This document shows, one piece after another, positions 34,538 to 44,500 of a stretch of 64,000 nucleotides of DNA. This DNA is from CAZKAP01 sp964552195. GTDB lineage: Bacteria; Bacteroidota; Bacteroidia; Flavobacteriales; Flavobacteriaceae. Under the pieces are notes generated by a model. That model was not told where the DNA came from. It worked only from the letters and a program-made list of their open reading frames with translations, and searched no databases. Where the stretch lies: contig CAZKFM010000002.1 of NCBI GenBank assembly GCA_964552195.1, positions 310,001 to 374,000 of the forward strand, given 5' to 3'. How positions within the stretch are numbered: the stretch's first letter is position 1; each line of letters starts with the position of its first letter. A program made the translations under genes and the position numbers.

Positions 34538-35680
34538 ATGAGGTCCTTACTCCTAGTCCTTAGCAGCCGGCGTTACTTTTCTCTGGCTTTCATCTTCCTG
34601 AGTCTGAACATGTGGTTCGCCACCTGGGCGATCTATATTCCACGCGTAAAGAACATGCTGGAGCTGAGCAAGTTCGAACTGGGGATAGCGATATCCTTTC
34701 TTTCGGCCGGAGTTTTTCTCATGTTCCCGCTGACCCCTTTTGTGATCCAACGACTCGGTCTGGGCCGTGCGAACTGGGTTTCGGTGATTTTCTGCACCCT
34801 GACGGCAGTACTGCCCTTATCCGCGCCTAGCTTCCCTCTGCTCTGCGCCAGTCTTTTCCTGTTTGGGGCGTCCAATGGGTTACTGGATATTTCCATGAAT
34901 ACGCTCGCCTCCGAACTGGAACAAAAGGATGATGTGCACATCATGTCCACGCTCCACGGGTTCTTTAGCCTGGGCGGATTTGTTGCCGGTCTGGGGAGTT
35001 TCCTGGTTCCCCGGGTTCCGCATCCTGCCCTGCATATGCTGGTGGTGGTCCTGGTGGTTTTTTTGGTCAATGCCTTGATGCGGAAGGAATACATTGCCGT
35101 GAGCGCTCCTGTACAGCCCGGGGCGAAAATCGGATTTCGCGATGTTCGCCCCCTGCTATTCCTGGGTCTGATCGGATTCGTCAGTTTCGGAAGTGAGGGA
35201 GCCATAGTCGACTGGAGCGGCTTATTCTTGAGGGAAATCAGCCTGGCACCGGAACAGATTATCGGTTCAGGCCTCATCCTCTTTTCGCTATTTATGACCC
35301 TGGGTCGGTTTTTGGGCGATTACCTGAGCCAGGCCTTTGGTTCTCGCTGGCTTCTCATAGGCGGGGCCTGCATAGTGGTAACCGGTTATGTTTGGGTATT
35401 GTTCCGGTCCACTTCCTTCACTTTGTTGGGTTTCAGCCTCACAGGCCTAGGCTTTTCGGTGATGGTGCCCGAGATTTTCAGGCTAGCTGGGCGGCAGAAG
35501 GCCATTTCGGCGGATAAGGCGGTAGCTTTTGTAGCGGGTTCGGGTTATACGGGCTTTCTTACGGCGCCCATTTTGCTGGGCTTCCTGGCCGATAGCTACA
35601 GCGTCTATACTTCCTTCCAGGTACTGTGTGCGGCGGCTTTCCTGGTCCTGGTACTGCTGCTCGTCAAACTCAGGTCGTGA
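34538..35680 (+). CDS. MFS transporter
   Basis: A 380-residue major facilitator with about twelve helices and no long loops. The loop between helices 2 and 3 has the reduced motif QRLGLGRANW. It resembles the FucP/YbjJ-like MFS proteins that are annotated as sugar or aromatic compound carriers. It is 3 bp from kynU and surely co-transcribed, so carriage of kynurenine, anthranilate or a related aromatic is a reasonable inference. Substrate is not shown by sequence. Confidence 0.88.
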   Translation: MRSLLLVLSSRRYFSLAFIFLSLNMWFATWAIYIPRVKNMLELSKFELGIAISFLSAGVFLMFPLTPFVIQRLGLGRANWVSVIFCTLTAVLPLSAPSFPLLCASLFLFGASNGLLDISMNTLASELEQKDDVHIMSTLHGFFSLGGFVAGLGSFLVPRVPHPALHMLVVVLVVFLVNALMRKEYIAVSAPVQPGAKIGFRDVRPLLFLGLIGFVSFGSEGAIVDWSGLFLREISLAPEQIIGSGLILFSLFMTLGRFLGDYLSQAFGSRWLLIGGACIVVTGYVWVLFRSTSFTLLGFSLTGLGFSVMVPEIFRLAGRQKAISADKAVAFVAGSGYTGFLTAPILLGFLADSYSVYTSFQVLCAAAFLVLVLLLVKLRS

Positions 35681-35699
35681 GCAAGATCTCGGTAACAAG

Positions 35700-37637
35700 C
35701 TATTTGATTTTTACGATGGGAAACTCGGTTCTTCGGTTCAGCTCCAGCTCTTCTGGAGAACAGTCCGCCCGGCTGGTGCAGTCGTTAACGGGTTTTCTTT
35801 TACCGTAACCCTTGTAGGACAGTATGCGTTCCTTGGGCACCCCTTTGGAAATCAGGTACCAGTATGTGGAAGCCGCACGTCTTTCCGAAAGATCGTCGTT
35901 GTAGCGATGGCTGCCCACGGGATCCGTATGGGATTCCAGACGAATCACCATATTCGGATAGGTTTCCGTCATAAGTTTGACCACCTTGTCCAGTTCGATC
36001 GCCGCATCGGGCCGTATGTCGCTCTTGTTGAAGTCGAAGTAAATGACATCCAGGTCGGCCAGGACCTTGACATCCATAACGGGTTCCATTCGAATATCCT
36101 GACGGATCATCCTTTCGGAACGCTTGACCTTGGCCGTTGTAAAGAACTCATTGGCCGTTGGATGGGTACTTCGAACCGCCTCCAGCATATAATTGGTATT
36201 TCGGTCTACGGGCATCACGAAGTAGCCGGTCTTTCCGGTTAGGTAGTTGCTGATGGGTTCTCCAGTGGACTGATCGTGCAAGGTGACAATGACGCCCTCC
36301 AGAGGTTTGTCATTGATGGCATCATATACGGTCCCCTCGACGCTGAGGCTTGGGGTATACACAAATTCGTAGATATCGTCACCGCCGGGCCCTCCTTCGC
36401 GATTCGAAGTGAAGTAGCCCGTGACTCCACCTTCCCGGGCAAAAAAACCGAAATCGTCCGATGGGCTGTTCAGGGGCTTGCCAAGGTTTATCACATCGAC
36501 AAATTCTCCGTTGGGGCTGTTGATGGTGGCGAATATATCCAGCAGGCCGTATCCCAGGTGGCCGTCAGAGGAAAAGAACAGCTTTCCTTCTTCGTTGACG
36601 AAGGGGAACATCTCATTTCCTTCTGTATTAACCACCGGCCCTGCATTCACAGGATAGGAAAGGCCGCCCCGGCTCAGTATTTCGGCATAGTAAATATCGG
36701 CGCCCCCATAACCTCCCGGTCGGTCGGAGCTGAAATACAAACGTTTGCCATCGGGCGAGACGAATGGATGGGCAGAAGAGTATTCGTCACCGTTCAGGGT
36801 CAGCTCACGGGTAGCATTCCAGCCTCCGTTGATGCTCCGCTCGGCCTTATAGATCTTCAGGTGATTCTGCTTCTTTTCATCGAAGGTCTCCTTGTCCTGG
36901 AAGAAGTTATTGCGCGTGAAGTACATGACCGTATCCTTCTTGTAGTCCTGCCCGAAACAGATATTGCTATCGTGATAGCGGGAATTGATGGAACCCGTTA
37001 TTCGGGTCACATTTTCGTTCCCACCACCGAGTTCGACATAGTACAGGTCCAGCCAGGGTTCGTTGTTCCAGCCGTAGAGCTCGGTGCTTTTCCCGTCGAG
37101 GTCGCGTGCCGAGGCGAAATAGAGCGTATCCCGGTACAGATAGGTGCCAAAATCACTGTATTCCGAATTGAATGGGGCCAGTTTGACATCGAAACGTTCC
37201 CGGCTGTTAAAGGCGATGTTGGCGAAGGAGCCGTCTTCCAGAAAGCGATCCACCCGTTTGTCATTCTTATTGTGCTTCTTGTATTTTTTGAACCAGGTTG
37301 CGGCCTCTTCTTCCCGATTGGCGCTTTTCAGGGCCATGGCGTACTTGAAATAGTAATCTTCCGCCAGGTCTTCCTCTTCGATAAATTGCTCCAGAAAGGG
37401 TATGGCCTCCCTGTAGTCCCGTATGGCCAGGTAGGAATCGGCCAGGCGCTTGTAGGCATGCCGGACGTTATAATTCAGATCCACCATCTCCTTGTAGAAG
37501 TCTATGGCCCGGGCATAGCTAAACTGGTTGAAGTAGTAGTCGGCCTTACGCTGTATATTGGACTGTGCGTGGATGCCCAGCGAGAACAGCCCCAAAAGGC
37601 CCAACAATGCGATGCGGTTGATGTTTCGATTCTTCAT
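35700..37637 (-). CDS. OmpA family protein with TPR and PD40 repeats (adhesin cassette)
   Basis: A 645-residue envelope protein. Order: signal peptide (LLGLLGLFSLGIHAQ); TPR-like helices (residues about 25-115, YSLAIRDYREAIPFLEQF type); PD40 beta-propeller repeats (YFSSDRPGGYGGADIYYAE and FFSSDGHLGYGLLDIFAT); a CarbopepD_reg-like domain (VEGTVYDAINDKPLEGVIVTL); and a C-terminal OmpA peptidoglycan-binding domain with IYFDFNKSDIRPDA, RLESHTDPVGS and LSERRAAS. It is downstream of the PorP/SprF gene (18 bp) in the giant-adhesin set. It probably anchors the surface apparatus to peptidoglycan, as its relatives PorE and SprE-associated proteins do. Confidence 0.92.
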   Translation of the reverse strand: MKNRNINRIALLGLLGLFSLGIHAQSNIQRKADYYFNQFSYARAIDFYKEMVDLNYNVRHAYKRLADSYLAIRDYREAIPFLEQFIEEEDLAEDYYFKYAMALKSANREEEAATWFKKYKKHNKNDKRVDRFLEDGSFANIAFNSRERFDVKLAPFNSEYSDFGTYLYRDTLYFASARDLDGKSTELYGWNNEPWLDLYYVELGGGNENVTRITGSINSRYHDSNICFGQDYKKDTVMYFTRNNFFQDKETFDEKKQNHLKIYKAERSINGGWNATRELTLNGDEYSSAHPFVSPDGKRLYFSSDRPGGYGGADIYYAEILSRGGLSYPVNAGPVVNTEGNEMFPFVNEEGKLFFSSDGHLGYGLLDIFATINSPNGEFVDVINLGKPLNSPSDDFGFFAREGGVTGYFTSNREGGPGGDDIYEFVYTPSLSVEGTVYDAINDKPLEGVIVTLHDQSTGEPISNYLTGKTGYFVMPVDRNTNYMLEAVRSTHPTANEFFTTAKVKRSERMIRQDIRMEPVMDVKVLADLDVIYFDFNKSDIRPDAAIELDKVVKLMTETYPNMVIRLESHTDPVGSHRYNDDLSERRAASTYWYLISKGVPKERILSYKGYGKRKPVNDCTSRADCSPEELELNRRTEFPIVKIK

Positions 37638-37655
37638 GTTCCCTTTTTTCAGCGA

Positions 37656-38582
37656 TTAGAAATAGCGTGGCGTTTTAAATACTTTTCGGGTCCGGTTAAA
37701 CAGGACTTCGTAGATCAGGATGATTTCGTGCGTTCCACCAGAATACGGGCGTATGGTCGAGGTCGGCAGATCATAGGCGTAGCCGATTCGGATGTCATTG
37801 GTCAGCTGGTAGTCGATTATGGCACCGAAATTTGCGGCATCGTTGAATCGATAGGAGATTCCGGCCCAGAAGCGGTCGTAGAACAGGAAATTAGCCGTGA
37901 CGTCGTAGCTGGCCGGGGCCCCGTTGGTAATCTTGGCTAGGGCGGTGGGCTTAAACTTGATATCCTCGTTGACATCTATCACAAAACCCGCTATGGTATA
38001 GTAGCTGTTGCGCTCCAGGGCTTCAAACTCCCCGTCGTTCAGATCGGTGGTGAACATACGCGGCGTCGAAATGCCAAAATACCAGCGGTCCGTAGTGAGG
38101 TAAATGCCCGCCCCCATATTCGGGTTGGTCGAATTGAAAGTCTGGCTGAAGAATGGATCGTTCGGGTCCGGGGCGTCCAGGTTATAGGAAGTGAAGCCCG
38201 CCTTTAGCCCAAAGGAAAGCTTCAGGTCCAGGTTCAGGAAGATGGAATAGGAGAAATCCCCGTACATGAAGGTGGAGGTTTCATCCCCCAGGCCATCCTG
38301 TATGAAGGAAAATCCCAGTCCTACCTTCTCGTTCCTCATGGGCGCATGTATAGAGACCGTAGTGGTGGTTGGATTTCCTTCCAGTCCCGCCCACTGATTA
38401 CGGTGTAGGGCAGTGGCATTCAGGGTTCCGCGGCTGCCGGCATAGGCCGGGTTTACCGAGATGGTGTTGTACATGTACTGGGTAAACTGCGGCAGCTGTT
38501 GGGCATGCCCGTCCACGGCCATGAGGAGCAGTCCCGCCGCTAGTCCCCTGAGGAAGGTATTTGAGAATCTGTATTTCTTCAT
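37656..38582 (-). CDS. PorP/SprF family T9SS outer-membrane protein (partner of the giant adhesin)
   Basis: A 308-residue outer-membrane beta-barrel. After the signal peptide (residues about 1-27) comes the family start QLPQFTQYMYNTISVNPAYAG, then ALHRNQWAGLEG and many alternating beta strands to the C-terminal aromatic. SprF of Flavobacterium johnsoniae is needed for surface delivery of the adhesin SprB. This copy lies 15 bp downstream of the giant adhesin gene, so it is the expected partner. The second copy is at 55496. Confidence 0.93.
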   Translation of the reverse strand: MKKYRFSNTFLRGLAAGLLLMAVDGHAQQLPQFTQYMYNTISVNPAYAGSRGTLNATALHRNQWAGLEGNPTTTTVSIHAPMRNEKVGLGFSFIQDGLGDETSTFMYGDFSYSIFLNLDLKLSFGLKAGFTSYNLDAPDPNDPFFSQTFNSTNPNMGAGIYLTTDRWYFGISTPRMFTTDLNDGEFEALERNSYYTIAGFVIDVNEDIKFKPTALAKITNGAPASYDVTANFLFYDRFWAGISYRFNDAANFGAIIDYQLTNDIRIGYAYDLPTSTIRPYSGGTHEIILIYEVLFNRTRKVFKTPRYF

Positions 38583-38597
38583 GGTGGTTCCTCGGTT

Positions 38598-41500
38598 TTA
38601 GTTGGTTCCTATGTAGATGTATCCGTCCTTATTGAACGTCGGAAGTTCTGGATGGTGCAGGGTAACGACCACGAAGTATGTACCCGAGGGTACCCGGCCC
38701 GAATTCCCCACGGCATTGCCCGGGGCAGCGCCGTCCCAGTCGTTCTGATAATCGCGCGTCTCAAAGACCTTGTCTCCCCAGCGATTGAAGACGATGATGT
38801 CCACGGTATATCCGCAGCCTTCGATGCCGCCAATGACCAGGAAGTCGTTGATGCCATCCCCGTTCGGGGTAATCGTTTTCCCTATGTCCACCGACCCCTC
38901 GTTGCAGATAAAGGGATCCAGGTAGTCAGGCGTACCGTCCAGATTGGTATCATCGTCGGTCGGATCGCCGTTACCGTTACGGTCTTCCTCTGCGGTGGGG
39001 TAATCGTCTCCATCGTCGTTATCGTCGCGGTAATTCACGTCATCTGCACCATCAGTATCGGGCAGGTCGGAGGCCGGATTGTCAATTTCGTCGTTGGGAT
39101 CGAATCCGTCATTGCTGTCACTTCCTTCGTATCCATCATCCAGTCCATCGCCGTCGGTATCGTTGCCGCGGGTTCGTACATCCGGTTGGCCGTCCTCGTT
39201 GTGGTCGTGCCCCTCGTTATGGTCGGGTACGGTATCGTTATCTGAGTCCTCATCCAGATAGTCTGGGATGCCGTCGTCATCCGTATCCTCGGGGGTTACC
39301 CCCTCGTCTCCGCTGCCTTCATAGGCATCGTCCAGCCCGTCCCGGTCCGAGTCGCTACTGGTGGGAGCGGTGTAGGAGAAGGTGGGCTGTCCTTCTACGT
39401 TGTCGGGTATGCCATCGTTGTCCGAATCCAGGTCCAGATGGTCGGGATATCCGTCCATGTCACTGTCTGAATCTCCTTCGACTATGTCGAGGATACCATC
39501 ATTATCGTCGTCGATGTCGACGTTATCCGGAACCCCGTCACTGTCAGTGTCGTCGAAGTCGAGGTAATCGGGTGACCCGTCGCCATCGTGATCATCATCG
39601 GTGGGGTCCCCGTTCGCGTTAATGTCTTCATCGATGGTATCTATACTGTCCCCATCGTCATCGGCATCCCTGTAATTCACTTCCTCATCTCCATCTCTGT
39701 TGGGCAGGTCGGAAGCGGGATTATCCATCTCATCATTGGGGTCGAACCCATCGTTGAGGTCATTGCCTTCGAATCCATCGTCCAGGCCATCCGAATCGCT
39801 GTCACTGAAGAGCAGGGAGCGATCGGCCTGTCCGTCGAAGTTGGCATCGTGCCCCTCGTTTTCGTCGGGGACCAGATCGTTGTCGGAGTCGTCGTCCAGG
39901 TAATCCGGAGTACCGTCGCTGTCGGTGTCTTCAGGGGTCACGCCCTCTTCACCAGAGCCTTCGTAGGCATCGTCCAGCCCGTCCACATCGGAGTCACTTC
40001 CGGACGGAGGGATATATCCCTGAGTCGGTTGGGCCTCCACATTATCAGGTATGCCATCGTTGTCCGAATCCAGGTCAATGCTGTCGAAGAACCCATCCCC
40101 GTCTGTATCGACCGTGTGATCGCCCTCCAGAGTATCCAGGATACCATCGTTGTCATCATCGATATCGATCTGATCGGCCACGGTATCCCCATCGGTGTCG
40201 ACGTCGTTATCCAATATGGTCACGTTGCCATGGGGATGAACAATGGTCACCAGGGGAGAGGAGGTCTCCAGTATGGCTACCCGGAAGCGTTCGGAGAGTT
40301 CCACCAAGTCGTCGTCTACAACGGGTATGGAGATGATGTGCATCTCACCCGCTTCCCCGGCGAAGGTCAGGATGCCATCCTTATGCATGTAGTCTTCGTT
40401 TACTGAGGCATTGTGGCTATCGTCTGTAGAATCGTCCATCGCTTCGGTACAGTAATTCACCGAAAATCCGTCCTGTACGGCCGTGGTGAGATAAATCTCA
40501 ATCTCAGCCACCAGTTCGTCTTCCCTGACCACCAGATCGGTATTTCCTATGGTAATACCCGTGTTGCTGTTGCGGTCGTTATCCAGTATGGTGATTGAAC
40601 CGTCGATCTGTTCCCCGGCATTCAGGAAGTTGGAGGTAACCACTAGATTCAGCATCTCCGTTGGCTCGATTACCTCGTCGTCTATTATCGGTACCTCGAT
40701 CTGGAAGGTTTCACCATCCGTGCCCAGGAAGGTGTGCTGTCCGGTGACCGATTTGTAGTCCGCATTCGCTGAGGCGGTCTCCTCCTGGGTCTGGAAGCTG
40801 ATAGTCGGTCCGGTGACAAAGCTTCCGTTAATGGTCACCGTAATTACTGCGACTCCCACGCCCTCGTCTACGATTAGGTCCACCGGTTCAATGGAAATCG
40901 AACGATTGGTGTCCGGTTCTACAGTAATGGTTACCGTCGCCGTATCCAGGGTTCCGTTGCTGTCCATAATGGTGTACTCGAATGAATCGCTTCCACGGAA
41001 GAACAGGTCGGGCGTATAACTCAGGTAATCGTCTACGGGGTCGTCCGGGGTTCCATTATCCTGAATATGAACCTCCCCATGCGTGGGTTCGGTTACACCC
41101 GAAAATGCAACACTCACCGGAGGTCCGTCCGGGCCGAAGGTATCGTTCTCCAGTACGGCAAACACGGCATTCTGCGTATCCTCCTCTATCGTATAGCTGT
41201 CATCCACGGCGTCTGGTCCATCAGCATCGGCACTATCGGGCATAATCGTAAAGATGACGGTAGCCGTGTCTGGCGATCCGTCGGCGTCCACCAGTTGATA
41301 ATCCAGACTGTCGCTTCCATTAAAGTTGGCATCTGGGGTATAGTCGATATAGTCGTCGGTAGGATCTGTGGGGGTACCGTTATCATTAACCGTAGCCGTA
41401 CCATTCGTCGGTGCTACCGTAATCGTTATGGCGACCGATGTTCCCGGACCATCGAATCCGAAGTCGTCGTTGTCCAGCACGCTTGCCTCTTTTGAGGTGT

Positions 41501-44500
41501 CTTCGGTCAGGGTATAGGAATCATCAAGAGCCGTAGGGCCATCCATGGCGGGATCGTCGGGATCGACTGTTATGGTAACCACAGCCGTATCGGTAGTTCC
41601 GTTACTATCCACGAGTTGATACTCCATGGAATCGGGTCCGTTGAAACCTTCAACTGGGGTATAGGCAATAAAGTCGTCCGAGGGATTATCGGGTGTTCCG
41701 TTGTCCCTGACGCTGCCCGTACCATGCGTCGGAGCTACCGTGATGGTAATGGCCACGGCCGCACCGGGCCCGTCGGGACCGAAATCGTCATTGGTCAGTA
41801 CATCCAAAGGATTATTTGTACTGTCCTCGCCTACGGTAAAGGCATCCTCATTGGCCGTGGGTCCGTCTGCATCGGGATCATCCGGATTGACCGTAATGGT
41901 AACCAGGGCTGTATCGGTAGTTCCGTTGCTGTCGACGAGCTCATAGGTAAATGAGTCTGCCCCGTTGAAGTTGGCATCCGGACTGTACTCCACGAAATCG
42001 TCCGTGGGATCAGTAGGAGTACCGCCATCATTAACAGTAGCCGTTCCACTGGTTGGAGCTATAGTGATGGTGATGGCTATGGCCGAGCCCGGCCCATCGG
42101 GTCCGAAGTCGTCGTTGGCCAGTATTTCAAGAGGGTTAGCTGTGCTATCCTCGCTTACCGTGTAGGCATCGTCGTTAGCCGTGGGTCCGTCGGCATCGGG
42201 ATCGTCGGGATCGACTGTTATGGTAACCACAGCCGTATCGGTAGTTCCGTTGCTATCGACCAGCTCATAAGTGATGCTGTCGTTTCCATTAAAGTTGGCA
42301 TCCGGGGTATACTCTATGAAGTCATCGGTGGGATCAGCAGGCGTTCCGCCATCATTAATTGTAGCCGTACCGCTGCCTGCCGCTACGGTGATGGAAATGG
42401 CCACAGCCGAGCCCGGACCATCGGGACCGAAGTCGTCGTTGGCTATTACGTTGAATGGATTGTCGGTGCTATCCTCATTTATCGTATACGCATCGTCATT
42501 GGCGGTCGGCCCATCGGTATCGGGATCGTCCGGACTGACCGTGATGGTAACCACAGCCGTATCTGTAGTTCCGTTGCTGTCGACGAGCTCATAAGTAATG
42601 CTGTCGTTTCCATTAAAGTTCGCGTCCGGGCTGTACTCTATGAAGTCGTCTGCGGGATCAGTGGCTGTACCGCTATCATTTACTGTAGCCGTGCCACTGG
42701 TTGGAGCTATAGTGATGGTAATGGCTATAGCCGTGCCCGGCCCATCGGGACCGAAGTCGTCATTGTCCAGGATATTCAGAGGATTATCGATACTATCCTC
42801 GTTTACGGCATAGGCATCGTCATTAGCTATGGGTCCGTCGGCATCGGGATCATCCGGACTTACTGTAATGCTAACCAGAGCCAAATCGGTAGTTCCGTTG
42901 CTGTCGACGAGCTGATAGGTGAACGAATCGCTACCGTTGAAGTGAGGATTCGGGGTGTATTCTATAAAGTCATCGGTGGGATCAGTGGCTGTTCCGCCAT
43001 TATTAACAGTAGCCGTGCCATTGCTTGGTGCCACAGTGATGGTTATGGCCACTGCCATGCCGGGACCGTCGGGACCGAAGTCATCGTTGACCAGCACAGC
43101 CAGAGGATTATCGGTACTGTCCTCGTTTACCGTGTATGCATCGTCATTGGCGATGGGTCCATCGGCATCGGGATCGTCGGCATTGACCGTAATGGTAATC
43201 ACGGCCGAATCGGTAGTCCCGTTGCTGTCGACGAGCTCATAGGTGATGGAATCGCTACCGTTGAAGTGGGCTTCGGGGGTATACTCGACAAAATCGTCCG
43301 TGGGATCAGTAGGCGTTCCGGCATCATTTACTGTAGCCGTACCGCTGTTGGGTGCTACGGTAATGGTTATAGCCACTGTCGTACCGGGTCCGTCGGGTCC
43401 GAAGTCGTCATTGGCCAGTACAGTCAAATCGTTATCCGAACTGTCTTCGATTACCGTAAATGCATCGTCATTGGCTGTGGGTCCGTCGGCGTCGGGGTCG
43501 TCCGGATTGATCGTAATGGTGATCACCGCCGTTGCTGTCGTACCATTACTGTCAACGATTTCATAGGTAATGGAATCCATTCCATTGAATGCAGGATTGG
43601 GACTATAGTGGATGACATCATCGGTCGGATCTGAGTCGGTACCGCCATCGTTTACTGAAGCCGTACCGCTGGTCGGCGCTGTCGTGATAGTAATGGCCAC
43701 CGCCGTACCCGGCCCATCAGGTCCGAAGTCGTCATTGGCCAGTACGGTCAAATCGTTATCCGAACTGTCCTCGTTTACCGTGTAGGCATCGTCATTGGCG
43801 GTCGGCCCATCGGCATCGGGATCATCCGGGTTGATTGTGATGATAACCAGAGCCGTATCGGTAGTTCCGTTGCTGTCGACGAGCTGATAGGTGAACGAGT
43901 CTGCCCCGTTGAAGTGGGCATCCGGGGTGTACTCGACAAAGTCATCGGTGGGAACGTTTGGACTTCCGTTGTCATTAATGGACACCGTGCCGCTGGTTGG
44001 CGCCTCCGTAATGGTTATGGCTACGGCCATGACGGGGCCGTCGGGACCGAAGTCGTCATTGGCCAGTATGTCGAGAGGGTTAGCTGAACTATCCTCGTTT
44101 ACCGTGTATGCATCGTCGTTAGCCGCGGGTCCGTCGGCATCGGGATCATCGGGATCGATTGTAATGGTAACTACAGCCGTATCGGTAGTTCCATTGCTGT
44201 CGACGAGCTCATAGGTAAATGAGTCTGCCCCGTTGAAGTGGGCATTAGGGGTGTACACGATAAAGTCATCCGCCGGATCATTAGGCGTCCCACCATCATT
44301 AATCGTAGTCGTAGCGCTACTCGGTGCCACCGTGATGGATATGGCTACGGCTGAACCAGGGCCATCGGGTCCGAAGTCGTCATTGGTCAGTACAGTTAAT
44401 GCGTTGTCCGAACTGTCTTCGTTTACCGTGTAGGCATCGTCATTGGCGGTCGGCCCATCAGCATCGGGATCATCGGGATCGATTGTAATGCTAACTACAG

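Noticed and set aside
36276..37940. A 554-residue plus-strand frame opposite the OmpA and PorP/SprF genes
   Set aside because: The minus strand has clear domain motifs throughout; the plus frame is a codon-bias shadow.
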